Positions 1-15,000 of a DNA stretch of 64,000 nt are shown piece after piece. The notes beneath the pieces are model-generated. The model was not told the DNA's origin, made no database searches, and was given only the letters and a program-made list of their open reading frames with translations. Source of the DNA: Tetranychus cinnabarinus (Eukaryota > Arthropoda > Arachnida > Trombidiformes > Tetranychidae); NCBI GenBank assembly GCA_022266195.1, contig WHVY01000002.1:12105001-12169000 (forward strand). Direction: 5' to 3'. The translations under genes were made by a program, and so were the position numbers. Every line of letters begins with the position of its first letter. The stretch's first letter is position 1.

Positions 1-3000
1 CAAAATGGAGTTACAATGAAATCTTGCAAATAACTTTGGGTTAAACACGATTGAATGGCACTTGAAAAGTGTCTACCTTGATGCTTTTTATCGTTTGTTC
101 ATTATTAGTTTTTGTTGTATTTAGTTGATTGAAAATGTGACCGATAATCTCTGAGGTTAATTGGTTTAGAATTCATTGTTTTTCGATTTTTGCAATGTTT
201 GCAAATTAAAGTTACTTGAATGTAAATCGATGAAACTATGATCAACTTTGATTGTCTTTGGACCCTTAGTGATCAAAACAAGACAAGAAGTAAAAACAAT
301 TTTCAAACTCGAAATTTTATTAATACACAAATTAGACACTTTGCCGGTCAATCGGCTTGAATTTCATTAAATTAAACTTGTAAGCTGATAGTTCGCATAA
401 ATTGTTTACTTTTTAAACTATCGAATGCAAAGGAAATTCCAAAAGTTTTTGAGTTCATCAAGTTTGAAGTGACAGTTAAGGCCAACTTGAACATTGAAGT
501 GTGACCAGTTTCAGTATGAAAGTCGGCGTCATCTATGAGAGGAAAGTTTCGCTAATCTTTGTCAATGCAAATGTAAATGTACACTTTTGGAGGCTGAACC
601 TGATGCACAAAATGTTTAAACATCAAAACACCGAATGGTAAATATTACCAAACTTGACATACTTTATCATGTAACTTCATGTTGCCGAATAAACTTCAAA
701 ACCTACAAAATGGAAACAAATTGATCAAGTTGACAATAATGAAAGAACGGACAAAAACAACTAAAAAATCAAAAACTGGATCAAAATCAATCGATTCAAA
801 AACTCGACCAACAAAAGACAAACCGAGTTTCCAAAAATCTCTTAAATTCCTTTCAATTTCTTTATAACCGTTATTCATTATAAGTCCATTGAAGCGGCTC
901 AAATTTGGCGCAAATGGTGTCATCAAAAGAATGTTAAAAATGTTCATCTTTCAAATAAACTTTCAATCTTTTCAAATGTTGAAAATGATAACTTTCCCGT
1001 TTCCAGGTAAAAACTATTTTGCTCTTCATCCAATGATCATTTTTACCTGCAAATCTTTACCCATTTGACTATCGTTTTTTTGCCCTTTCAAAGTAGAGCA
1101 ATTAAATTTAAACCTCGTAATTTACCGCACTCAATAGGCCATTATGACACACAGGTAAGAAGCGAAGAAAAAGTGTTTTTTCTTTTTGTTTTCAGCCAAC
1201 TTTTACCTCTTCTTGAACACTTTGCTTGCACCAGTACTGGTTAACTTACCTTTGCCTCATCAACAAATTGAAACCTTGAAAATACTCTTTTGCTTTTCTA
1301 CCTTTTTCTTTCCTTCCCTTACCAACTAATGTTAAACTATAATTAACTTTACCTGATTGCAGGCTAATTGTAATGTAATAACATTGAAAGGTGTAACTTT
1401 TGACACCTTGAACCTTTAGTTTTGTGTTTTTTACCTTTTCTGCTCATTTGTCTACCTTGTTGTTACAGAGGAATGTTAACTGAAAGAAGAAGAACAAGAA
1501 ATCTCAGAAAAAAACAAAACAACTCAACGAAAGATGAGAAACTTGCAAGAGTCAAATTGCTGGTTACTGGATAAGTGTTGGTCTTAATTGTTGAGCAAAT
1601 TGTTTTAACAAATCAATTTAAGCGACTCCGGCGGATAATCTTTGAGTGTAAACTCTTTCAACTATTGCAAGTTAATTGGTCACTTTTATTTGAAACTTGG
1701 TTACCTGTGAAAGAGTTGAATAAAACAAAAATTTGATGAGGATGATGATGAAGAGGCTCAACATCATATTGACCTGACGGTGAGTTTCCTGTTCATTATT
1801 ATTGTTATTAACAAGTTTCTGTTGGTTGATTGTTATAATAATATGTTTCTAGAAAACGGAAAAATAAAGAGAAGAAAAGTTCCAATTAAATAATCAAATT
1901 GAACAATAATAAACTCTAGAGGTAATCGTGTTATCTTGTATAATTAATATGCTCATGAGTCTTTTTTTTCATGAGAACTGGAAAAATGAGGAAATTACAA
2001 GAAAACAAAAAGCCAAGAAAACCCAACCTTTATACCTGTATTAGACTAGACAAACAATTTGCCTGTAATTATGTTCACCTGAAATTTATTCAAATTGTAT
2101 ATTACAATCAAATCAAATTGTGAATTGTTAACATTTGAAACAATTGTACAATTGAATTAAACACTTTCTCATCATCATCTTGCCTTGACTGAAAAGCATA
2201 CTTTTGCTTAATATCTGCATAAATTATGCATTAAATCGTAAATTTGCCAAAAAATAATTCAATTCTTTCTTTTTTGTTGCTCAATTTGCTAATTTTATCA
2301 ATTTCATGAAACTTTAATGTAGGGAAAAAGTTGCTCATTGACAGTCAATCAATTTGTGTAACAAGTTCGAAGCTAATCAATCAATCTTGTGGTTGGAAGA
2401 CACTTAAGGTGCGTTGAGATGTAAACTTAACAGTCAAAGACCAGAAAATGTTTTCAAAGACAAGAATGAATCAACTCGAGCCAATTTGTAAAGTCTCAGT
2501 TTTGAACCGTCGATAAATCGTGAAAAAAGTTACACTTCAAGTTTCTCTGGATATTTTTACTCAACTGGATGTCGTAAAAGTTGAAAATTGGAAAGTTTCC
2601 GAAACTTTTTGTCATAATAATAATGGAAAATGATGCGAAAAACATGAAATTCAAGAGTTTACCTCTTACTAACAAGAAAGTCAACGTGTAACTCAAATTA
2701 CTAAAACCGATTTGAATGAAACAGAACAGGTTGAAGTCATGAAAAGCACGAAAAATTTCATCATGGGTCAACCAGATCCTGAGACTTTTGAGTTTAAATT
2801 GAATCATTTATTAAAATCATAGCTGCAACATCTTAACATTGTCAATCAAAATGATGCTTGTCTTGCGGCTTAACCCTTCAAATAAACTTGGATCATCTCA
2901 TAGTTGATTGTTTTAGTGTCGTCATTGTCTTGTAACGATAATAATGCAAAATAATGTTCAAATTTTAGTCCAAATTTAAATTGATTTTGTTGAACACAAT

Positions 3001-6000
3001 GTTTGCTTCTATTATTTTTGACAACAAATGCATTTCTAAAGAGTTAAATTGTTGATTTTTAAGAGATTTTTTGAATGGAAGTGCAATTGTTGCTTAAAGT
3101 GGCAAAGATTTGTGACTCTTGAGGTTGTGGTCAACGAAAGTAAATAACCTTTTGACTTGATCTTTGGTTAGCATTGTTGTAAAGCTCATTTTTATTGATA
3201 AATATTTGTTGACCATTGTTAATTGTACCATGAGAAGTGTATTATGAGTTTGTATTTATTAGCTTTAAGGGTAATGAAAAAAAGACGAAAACAACTGTTA
3301 AATAGCTGACAATATACCAAATGGTACTTTACCATTTATTATAATGTGGTGAGAGGGTGAAAAGTGGGTTAACAATTGGAACACTCTTCGTCTTCTTACT
3401 TCATCACTTTTGTTTGTAGTCCATCGTCACAGCGTCTTGGACTGTTCACTTTGCAGCATCGAAACCAACCTCAACCTTTCATACCTCTAGGAGGTCAACA
3501 GACAATAAAGTTCAAGTAAAAGACCAAAGTAGAGGGTTTGAGATATTTCAACCTTCCTTCATCATTCCTCATTCAACCTTTTTTTCCTATTCAATTGAGA
3601 TTCTTTTCTCCTTCCATTTTCTGTCCAATTTTCTTCTTCCCTTCATTCAACTTTTTCCTCGCCATTATTATTCATCTTCACCATCTCTGCGCTCAATCTC
3701 ATGGCGTCAGCTCATGTTGAGACAATTTTCAACCTTTCAAAACTTCTAGTGCTTTTGGGTTGAAACTTTCTTCTTTTTTACTGTAAAATTTTTGACCGAA
3801 AAAAAAGGTAAACTGGATTACCTTTCACCTATTTTTACAAAACAAAAAACTAAGCTTCAAGAATCAAATCGTCTTCTTGCTTTGTGTCAGTTTTGTCTCA
3901 AAATTGTCTCGCTCTCTGTAGGTGTTTTATTAACAGGTAACAATGACTTTTCCATTTAGTCTTTTCTTTCTTCTTCTTCTTCTTCTTCTCGTGGTGAGAG
4001 GAAAGTAAAGAATAGCATCAATTGAAAGTGAACCCAACGACTAGAGATTTTATAAGTGATAACATTTACTCGCATTGAATAGAGGATAACTGTCATTTGA
4101 TGAACTGCTATACAATGCTGCAGATAATATTGTAAGCTCTGCTTCTTGGTCAACAGTTTACTCAACGATTCATGCAAAAATCTTTAGTCTTCATTCCTGT
4201 TTGATCAACTTTTCATCTCATCAAGATTAAATTGACGTTTAATGTAAACGTTTCATCCAACAAGTCTATCAATCGACAAGATAAGCATTGGTCATGTCAG
4301 GGAAACAATGAAATGATGCTCAATATTCACATTAAAAGATACTTTGATGACAATAAATGCTAATCGACTTTTCATACAAATCAAGTTGAGATTTCATGCA
4401 TTTTGACAACTCACCAACGTCAAGTTTACACTTTTCCTTCGAGTCGCTCATTTCAAAAAGCAAAATCAATCACTCAAAAAACGATTTCGGTGAAAATTTT
4501 TTCTTCATCTTATCCGTCTTGGCTCAACTTTGAATCTTGTGCAAATTCATGAAACTGTCTAGTGAGCTCACATCAATTGTCGATTGAAGGGATTCGTGAA
4601 AGTGGAAAAGAGAAAAATGAAGAATCTTTTTTTTCTGTTGTTGACACTTTCCAATAGTTTACATTTTCTGGCCACTTTTTCACCTTTCTCCTGCCAAGTG
4701 TGCACAAAAAGTACAACTTGAAACATTGTTTTACAAATTAGCATACAAATGCATAATCATCTATGGAAATTGATTTTTGGGTAAAACAAAGATGTGAAAC
4801 AAAAAAAAAGTAAAAAGTGAAAGCAAAAGATTCATTGAAAATGATTATAGTGATGATAATGTTGATGAGTCAAATCTCATCAATGAATACCTGTGAAGCA
4901 GAAAATTACTTGAACCTTTCCGTTGTTACCAAGACGATGTGAGCCAAATTTATTCACCAAAAATGATCATCACGATAATGTAAGAATAAAAGAGAGAGAA
5001 GAAGAAGAAGAATGAAAAATATAAACATTAAACTGTTGAACTGGTTGACTGGATCTGTCAAAACAAGAAAAGGTTTTAAATGTTAATTTTGAGCGAAACC
5101 AAAGTCGAAGCAAAAGATTCTTCTTTTTTTACTCTCTTCACTCAACAAAAAATGCAAATGTGATAATAAATGATTCAAAACTCATCATCGTGATCATCAC
5201 TCATTCATTGGCCAAACTCGGGTCCAGATTTATCTGAATGGTCTTAATGTACAACAAGAGGACACCATTAATAACAGATTGCAAGGTTTCTCCTCGTTTT
5301 TGCGCCTCTTTTCATTCTGTCGATATTATGTCGCTTTGTGACCAGAATTGCTAATTAATTAACTTTCACTCAACTTTCTTTTTTTGTCACTCAGCCTTTA
5401 ACACAGTTGATAATAGCTACTAATAATGTTTTTAAATGATAATAATGGGTTAGCCAAGTGAATCGTTGCGTTTAATTAAAATGGACAAATCACAATGATA
5501 ATGATAACAATGCCATTATGAACATAATGGCATCGGTAATGATAACTTTTAGAGTTTGCGAAACGAAGAGAAAAGAAAATTTTGTAAACAAATTTGGTTG
5601 CAATTTTTCAGTTCATTACCGGATTAATTACAAGGTGAGTTTCCATGAAATAATTGAACACTTTTTTTCTCTGCTCATAATTTGTAACTTTATTGAAATG
5701 TTTCATTACATTCAAGTATTTGTTTTACTTTTAATACAATTTTAAATTTATTATTTAAATATTTTTCATTCACGATTCTGGTAATGATAATATTCACAAT
5801 TGACCTCGTCTTCAACCTTGTTGCACCTGATGGGCCGTGAGCCGTCGATGGAAGGAAAAGATTTGCGTTTTTTTCTGCTTCTTTTCGGTGACTTTAGGAT
5901 CTGGTGGATTGGTGGTTTAAGGCAAGCAACGTTTCTTGGTGTGTCAAGGTTGCGATAAGTCTTTGCTCATTGCGCTTTTTTTTGTTGAGTTTTGACTTTT

Positions 6001-6087
6001 TTTCGGTTCGCTGATATGTATATATTTACAGGGAAGGATAATGTTGTCCTTTTGTCTTCGAATTATTCTGACATGGTGATTGTGTTG
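1..6087. other. Intergenic region, no gene seen
   Basis: This 6-kb stretch is AT-rich and contains only short random open frames, homopolymer runs and GAT/CTT microsatellites, for example the CTT run at 3966-3990. No exon with family similarity, tRNA or rRNA was recognised. A candidate polyadenylation signal for the T-box gene to the right lies on the minus strand at 5747-5752 (TTTATT on plus), about 340 bases past its stop codon. Confidence 0.6.
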
Positions 6088-9000
6088 TTACCTTTCAACC
6101 AATATTTCTTCAACATCTTCATCTTCTTTTCTCTCGGAATTGTCATCATTTTGATTGCGCTCACTATTTGGATTGTTTGATAGGCTATTGTTGTCTTTGT
6201 GATGATTCTTGGTTTTATGCTTTGAATTGTTGCTTCCATTGATTGGAGATCGTTTATCACCGTTGACGGAGTTGAATGATGAACGTGAATTATGTAAATG
6301 ATGGGAATGATGAGAATGAAGATCAGAAGATAAGTTAGTTCCATTGGATGGATTAAGAAGATTCAGTGGATGATGATTGGATGATGAGGATGAAGAAGAA
6401 GAAGAGGATAAGAGGGGTGAAGATGAAGGTGAAGATCCGGGCAAGTGTGGATGGTGACCCAAAGAAGGTAAAAGTCCTGAAGTCAATGGGCCAGTTGATG
6501 AACTTTTGCATCCATTCAAGTCCTTCTTGGAAGGTGAATATAATGGATAAGGAGTGAATCGATGAATAGATGGGTCATGAGGATGACTTGGACGAGTTGG
6601 ACCAACGCCACTGTTGTTGTTGTTTGAGTTGCCATTCATCATGTTTCCATTGCTACTGAGAAAAGGTGAAAAGAAAGTTGATATTAAATATTGAACAAGT
6701 GATCAACTCTAAAGGTCAACTCTGAATGATCAACTTACTTGATTAGAGATTGCTTCGCGAGTTCACTTGGAATTTGATTTGTGTTTGTGTTCCAGAAGTG
6801 AGGTGGACTGGTGAAGGCAAATGCAGCGGCAGCAGCAGCTGAAGTTGGTGATGAACCTGTAATGAAGATGAAGAGGTGAGTACATGGAGAATGAAAGAAA
6901 CGAAGAAGAAGAAGAAGAAAAGAGTTTCGAGATTTACCTGAAGTTGGATTAGGAGATCTTAAGTGAGCTCCAATAGCAGCCGAGTACCAAGGAGGACAAG
7001 TTGTTAATAGATTATAAAAGTCGGTTGGGTTGATGGTAGGGAAGCCGGGATGAGGTCTCCACATAACGGGTCCTCTTATGCCGGGTGGCATGTTGCCTGA
7101 TCCCGAGTTGGGTGAGTTGGGATGGCCCATGAGCAAGGCTCTTTCCCTTAAGAATAAGCTTGCCGTTTCTTCATTGTTCAACAAGAAGGGCGATATTATT
7201 GGACCTCGACCATAACATGGATCACTTATTATCGATTCCATAGCATCTCTACAACAAGGGGTAAAAGACAATACAAAAAAAAATTAAAATGAATAATCTT
7301 CAAAACTTGAAACTCTACAGGAAAAACAAAGTCATGAACAAAATAAACATTTTTTCATTTTGCCTCATTTTGCTTCTTGATTCCAACCCAAACAATTTAT
7401 CCTATAAAATGAGCCCATTAATTGTAATGTAGCAATAAGTAAACCAAATGGTTGTAAAGGTAATAATTGATTAGTATTAATAGAAACGTGTTTAAAGAAG
7501 AAATTAATGTTTTTGTTTTGTGTTGCATTTTTGACTGCGCGATGTTGAACAGGAAACATGATTAAAAAGTAATTGTTTATGAACAACAAAAAAGAGATGA
7601 AACGCGAGAAAAGCAAAGCTAATAGTAAGACTAAAAAGTTGTAAAAAAAAAGGTAATCAAGTTTATAAAATTAAACGTAAATTAGTAGTAAATTACCCTA
7701 AAGCCACCCAGGGTGCTTCTTCCTGGTTGATTAGTAACTCAATGAATGAATGTGTGTTGAAACCAGGGTGGCCAAAAATGCTTATAATTATTAGCACAAT
7801 ACATGAATAGTAAACAATAGGCGAAAAAAACAAAAGGTTTTCCCTGAAAAGGGAAAAGGCTATCAAGCCTGTGTGCTTAGACACTTATCAAAAGGGTGAC
7901 TCTAAAGGACTTGAGGTTAGGTATTAAAAGGCCAAAAAGGCCGTGAAAAACAACGTGATCAACTAATCTCAATTTACATTCATTTATTTTTGCAAGATGA
8001 GCCATAAAACACGCAATGATGTAACACTGGGAAAGGTGAGGATGAACCAAAGGGAATCTTATAAACACCTATCTGCACGGTGTGCTGACCACACACAATT
8101 TGTTTTTTTTTCAATGAAAAAAGTTGTTTGCCTTTTTTTATTCAACTTTCGCATGGGAGAGAAAGAGGGAGAGAAAGGCGAGATTGTAACGCGCGTAAGG
8201 TCATCATCATCATCAGGCAAGTTAATTCAAGAGGATGTCTTCAAATTACTTGAGTTATTATCTGGTAGGAGGAGAGTTAGGTGCGAAAAGGAAGAAGAAA
8301 AGGTGATTTTGGGAAATCACCCGTAGGGTAAATTTTGTGGTAAAAAGATGATGATGATGATTATGATGATGAGGTGAATAAAAGAAGGAGATGAAGGGGA
8401 TCGCCTTTTCAATGTTGGTCTGTTGTTTTTTGGGTTCTATTTAATAACATGATGATGATGGTGAAAAGGCAAGAATAGATTCTCTCTTTTTTTGTGAAAA
8501 AAGCGACACAGATGAGGATCATGATGAGTGAGGTGAAGAAATTATCATTAAAAAACGAGCGACAAGAATGGGAATAAACGGGTGAAGATAATGATGATGA
8601 AAAGTTGCTCAAAATTAAACATGAAAAATGAAGCTTGCAGCCATTTACAATGAAACGATTAAAAGTTGAAACATTGAATAGGTTGAAATTGCTTGAAATG
8701 AGAGATGAAAATTTCACAAAATAGCGAAAATTCAATTCGTCTTGTCGGCTTGTTTTGCATTGTCATTTTGACAGCCGACATTTAGACATTTGAATAACCT
8801 CATTCATCACATGATAGACTAACATGTTAGAGGATAAAAAACTAAATCTGTCTGAAATCTAGGTTCTTTGAAGATTCTGATAGAGACACAATTTTGTTTG
8901 ATTCACAATCGAAGATATTTTTCGATATAATGTCCCAGTTTTTGGGATCAAGAACTTGATCAATTAGGTGGATTCTATCGAGCAATTCTTCAGGATTTTT

Positions 9001-12000
9001 CTATGGAACATGTATATTGATATCTGGAGAAACAATCGGATGATGAGTTGAACTTTACTGAAACAAATATTGTGACTTTTCTCTGGAAAAATTGTGAAAA
9101 GTCTTGATGTGTTTGAATTTACTTTAGCCTTCATTTCCAGATTTGATTCAAGGTTTAATCGTTGTCGACTCTTTTCATACTCATGTCTTACTGGTAAAAT
9201 TATAATCAATTATGAAATCGCATTTCAAAGCTACTAATTTGATGAAGTTAATAAAGTTTAATTTTAGCTTAATCCATTGAAAGTGGCATTTGTCGGTGCA
9301 AATTTAAATTGTGATTGATTGAATCAATTCAATTAATCTTTGTACTGGTGATTTAAATCGACAATATCCTACTGGGTTGTTGATTCCCATTTCACGCATC
9401 TCAACCGATTGTGTTTCTCGTGTAATTTGTATCTGTTTTTTAGTCAATTGGTTGATTAAGTTGAATAAATGATAAGTTTTTCAGGGTAATCACTGTGATC
9501 ATGATGACCATCAACGTCTCAAGCAAATTTACTAATCATGATTATGTTCAAAAGAAAAAAAAAACTTGTTAGCTTTAATAATTTCATCTGTATGCTACTC
9601 TTGCATTTCAATCAATTTGAGCTCCTCTGAGCTTTGACATGCTTGCTTGATTCAACAACAAAATAATCATTATTATTACCATTAAGAAAAGTGTAAGAAA
9701 CAAAACCATTAACGAAACCCAGCTGAGATGTTTTTACTCTAAAATGTCTGTTAAGATGTCTTAATTGTAATAAGATTGATTAAAGAAAAACCTTTTCCCT
9801 CTCAGAGTTTACAACAAAAAGGCAAAGCAACAACAGATTAATATTTCAATTTAAATGATTGAATAGTTGAATAAAGATCGGCCGAAAGTTGAAAATATTT
9901 TGATAATAAATTGACTTTCTTTCGCAAACGGTTAAAGATTTAACCTCATGACAAGATTCACGTAAAAGATCAACTGGGTTGACACATCGAACAAGATGGG
10001 CTAATGGTTTGGAAAGCAAATCTATTTCGATAATTCACTATCTAATCGATCAGTGAATCGATTGTATAAGTCATTTGTCACTTGGATCTGCTTAATCAAG
10101 TTATAGAAAGCTTTGAAAGCAAGATTGATAAACAAGGATTACTAGCCATTATACTGCCAGAGATTTGTTCAAAATTAAGTTTGAAGGTTTCAAGTTATGT
10201 ATTAATAACACGTTTAACTTGAAATGTGCAAGATGCATACCGATGAAACAATTTTATCAACTTTTCAATCAGCAGCACTTTTATCAAACATCGGCATCAA
10301 CGAAAACATTTTTTTTTGTTTTTACCTTCAACATTGTTGTGATAAGTGAACAAGCGCAAAGAGCCACAAAAAAAGCCAAAGTCTGAGCCACGTTTTTCAA
10401 TTTAATCATCTTCATTATTGACAGGTATTTTGTTTTTTTGTTGTTAGCTACGAAAGTAAAAAGTGAATCAACGATGATCAATGTATCAATACAATTTGAT
10501 CATTTCTTTTTCTTCTCTTCAATTTCAATTTGTAAAACTTTTCTCTTCATCATTAGCCTCATCATTTTCATCCTTTAATTCATCATCTTTTTTTCCCTAC
10601 TTTTCACTCACAATGAAAATTCAACTTTTTTTGGCTCATTATATCAATCAAATGTTTACCTCTCAATCTGTTGTGATAACATTAAATTTTTATCGGTTCA
10701 ATTGAATGTAAACAGCAACAATAACAAACAGTGTAACAGCATCAGCAAAACCTAATATTGACGTATTAATAGTAATCAATCAGAGAAGCAGAGAAAAGAG
10801 AGTAAAAATGTTTATTCTAACTTATCTTCTCTTTTCATCTTCATCTTCATCAGATCAACTTGATTTATCTGTTGCGAGGTGTACAAGTGTAACTTGAATC
10901 TTCATCTTCATCCAAACTTTTTTTTACTTGTTGCACACACACAAAACTTTACACTTGCAGCAAGGTAAAAAAAGGTAAAACAAGAAAGTTTGTTTTTCCC
11001 TCTCTTCTGCTGATGCAACATTTAATTGAGTGACACTTAAAAAGTACACCTTTGGGCTGAATAGTTTGCACTCACAGTGGAGGTAATCAACAGCCTTTTA
11101 TACCTTTTGATGCAAGATTGGTAAGGAAAAAATGCCAACCCAAGAGACGAGAAAAAAACGAAGGTAAAGTTGGTTAAATTTGCATTTGCTCACACAAGAT
11201 GTTAATACGCGAAAATGAGGTTCATGATAATACTCTGTAATTGAAATTTTGCTCAGTTTTTTTTCTCATTTCATTTTCATTGTTTCAATTTTGAGGCTCA
11301 TAATTAGCTACTTAGTGTGTGGTGTTGTTGGTGTAAAAGCAATCTTGAATAATGAGTGTTCATGGATAAACCATGTTTTACGAGCTGTTGTTTTGCATGA
11401 TAAGTATGAAAGGTAGAAATGAAAAGTTTGTTTGTTGTAAATACAAGAAGAAGAAGAAAAGGTGAACTTGGTGATGATGAGGACGATGAAATTAGTTGAA
11501 GAATAAAGATGAGTAATTTGGGTTGTAGAGAATGTGTGAGAATAGGAAGAAAAAAAAATGATGAAGAAGAAGAAAAAGGTAAGGAAGAAAAATGCAAGAA
11601 AACGAGAAATAATAAGAATGCATGTTTTTATAGCTCAAGGGTATTAGCTGTGAGTATAATGAAGAGTCAGACCACACACACATCTCAAGGGTAAGAAAGA
11701 TTGAATGAGCTCAATCAAAGTGCCTATGTAGAGCTGAAGAAACGCGACGTGTTCATGTGTGTATGTGTGTTGCCAGTGTATCCATGTACTATCACCATCA
11801 ATGTTACTCTAGTCACACCTAACAAACTCATCCTCCAGGTCAACCTTCATAACCCAACTCGGCCTCTCAACTCTTAGTGTTGTTGCGATGAAAATGCTTC
11901 TCATTTTAACACAATCTCGTTCAACAAATTCATTGATCATTTTGAAATGAAATTCCCTTTAATTACGCTCAACAAGCCGACTCAACTTCATCATCATTAT

Positions 12001-15000
12001 CATCATCATCATCTTGCATCTTTAAAAGCCGTTATCCTTGTTTTACCTTTTCTTGTTCTTGTTCTTGTTCTTCCTTCTTTTACAAAGTGCCTCACTCAAT
12101 TTGTGAGTTGCTAATGATAATGATGATGAAGATGATGATGATATTGATGGCGATGAAGATGAGCAAGAGTGTAAAGGGTGTTAGAGGCGGTCAGTTAAGG
12201 TTAAACTTTAAGGTTCAACTAAAGGCCTGTGAGCTCTTTTTTTATTTGTTGCTGTTGTTTCTTCAATAGATTATCATTATTATTAGCAGTTCTAGTGAGT
12301 TTTGTGTTTTCCTTGTCAAGAAGTGGAAGAGAGAGAATAAAAAAACGAGCAAAATAACCGGAGAAAAAAAGGTTTACCTGTTTACTCCTCCTGCCCATCA
12401 CCTTTTATATTGATTAATAATTATTATTGTACTCTTAGTGGTTGACCGTGAATTGAAAGTGGCGAAATAATCAACGTTAACGTTAATAGGAAAACAAAAA
12501 GGAAAACTTAAGTTGAACAATAATAAATGGTTAGTTGGGCAGTTTGCAGGTAAAACAGTTGATCACGAATGAACACCTTTTAACTTCAATCAAACTCAAT
12601 TAATTGAAAAACAAGCAAAATACTAATTACTTTTTTCTCTCTTTTTCTTGACTTAGATCAACAATAAAAAATGAAAACACCTTTTGCCTCACATTTTTAT
12701 ATTCATCAACAAATACTAAAACATTATTCTCATCAAAATCATCTTTGATTGTCTTTGAACATAATTCTTGTAAAGGTATTACAAACGTGTCAATATTTTG
12801 ATGAAAATTTGAAAATGAATCTGTGATTTGTTGACACTCAGCTAACCTTAATCTCGGTTGAATTGAAGCTACGATAGTATCAATGTCAGCTTGCGTTTGA
12901 CTGACTGACTCAAACTGACTAAAGATGATTGACTATTCGTTGGTTTATTTTCAATTTATTGTGACAATTTAGTTTACCTTGTTCAAGTGTACTAAAGGGA
13001 GAGCTTGTAGCAACTTTGATTACCAACGAGTTGATTTAATCTCAATAAACATTTCACTTTCAAAATGAAAACTCATAGTTCAACTGATTGACAGAAAGAA
13101 ACTCAGAGGGCAAAAACTCAAGACATCAACACGTTAAGTTGACTCAAAGTTTGACTGGCTTGGATGATGAACGTCACTAAACTGTGATATCAATTGTTGA
13201 TAATGAACACAAAGTTTAATCGAAATGCTGAGTTCTGGATCTTGATCTAACAAGGAAAGTAAACGACATGCCTAGAACCGATTTGAATGAGATAAGTGTC
13301 ATTCGATAGAGCATGTTGAGTTATGAAAAAGGTTAGGTTTGGTTAGGTTAGGAATAGTTTGCCTTGAAAGTGGCTCTTGAGATGTTTGGGTTTAAAATTT
13401 GTAAGTCTGGACTCGACTAACACGTCGTTTTATTAATATTGACAGCTGAAATTGAAACAAGTTTTTGACTGTAAATTATCAAGACTCGAGACGACTAATA
13501 ATTGTTTTGACCATTTTCATGATAAAAATTGATTTGATCCTAATAAATATTTCACTCGACTAACAGATCTAATCATTGTTTGACTCAATCAAATTGGAGA
13601 GTTGACTTGATGATTGGTTTTGTTTGTTTATTTTTGCTTTTACTTTTGTCTCTTTTATCATGAAATTTTTTTTCCTCTTTTTTTTATCATGACATTTACA
13701 ATCTAAAATTGGGTCACAAATAACTATACTTTCAGAGTATATAAATCAATTCTCTATTCATTTAGCAATCAACTTGTTTTTACTGAGTAAACAACAGCAA
13801 ACAACAATGAGACTAGTTGCAAGTGAGGGGATGAAGAAGAAGGTCCAAGAAACAAAAAGATAGATGTCTGAAGATAAGAGAAAAGCGAATGGCGATGGAA
13901 AAAAAAGTTTGTCTGAAAAGTCGAGTGAAACAGAAGAAGGAAAAGATGAAGATGACTGCAATAAAGGGAATGAACAAGTGCTTGGAAAAGTAAAGTTTGG
14001 CACAAAAGTTGATAGTGATCTTGATCATGATTGTGATGGTCAAGAAGAATGAGTGAAATAGAAAGAGAAAACTGTCTGACACAGATCAAGACAGAGGTGC
14101 GAAGTTTTGGAATGAAGGAGAAGTAAGACGATGAGCATGATGATGATAATGGTTAAAGTGACGTTTGTTACTTTTACTTCTCAGTTTTGTTGGTCGCCAA
14201 GTTTTAACTCAATTTGTTCGAGAAGTTGCAAGTGTATCTTTATTTAGCCATCAATTTGTTTGGATTGAACTGGGAGAAGCAAAAGGAACCAAAAGAAAAG
14301 GGAAAAAATGTTTGACAAGTTAAACTTGTTGACTTACCTTTCCAGGTCAGTGAGTCTAGATGAATCTCGGAACCCTTTGGCAAATGGATTGCTGTCAATT
14401 TTCAATTTCGTTATCTATTGAAACATTGGACGAAAAGGATGAAACGGAGAAAAAATTAAATGCCGAGAAATTGAAAGAAAGTTTGAAAGCGCAAAAGACT
14501 TTGAAAAAATTGCCAAATTCACCAGCACCGAGTTTCGTCAAGTTTCAAAAGTCAAATCAGATAAGTTTTTGAAAACATCCAACAAGGCGACATTTACAGT
14601 GAAAGTGATCAATCAAATGAGATTAATTCTTGAGACAGATTCTTGTTGGATTACATCAATAAAGTTATTAAAGGTTACAGGTTGAACATTAATGACAATA
14701 GGTAAGTGCTGATGAACCGTGAAAACTGATGTTTAATGTTTTCCTTTCACTGGTTTTTCGGGTTAAATGGGCAGTAAGTTACGGTTCATTGTTGGGTGTT
14801 GTGATGATGATGTTGATCAAGATAGATGTTGATCATTAACCAAGCTAAAGAGGCGAAAATAATTTGACAGCAAAAGGCCTTTGAAAAGGTAAATATGTAA
14901 TAGCATTAATTTTTGATGGGTTGATGAGCCTCACGAGTTTATAAGAAACTTTTTTTTCTCTCGTTTCTTGAGCTTTTCACTTTCAAACCATTTTGTCAGT

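Noticed and set aside
6366..6557. Plus-strand open frame over the last T-box gene exon
   Set aside because: Shadow of the minus-strand Ser/His-rich coding exon.
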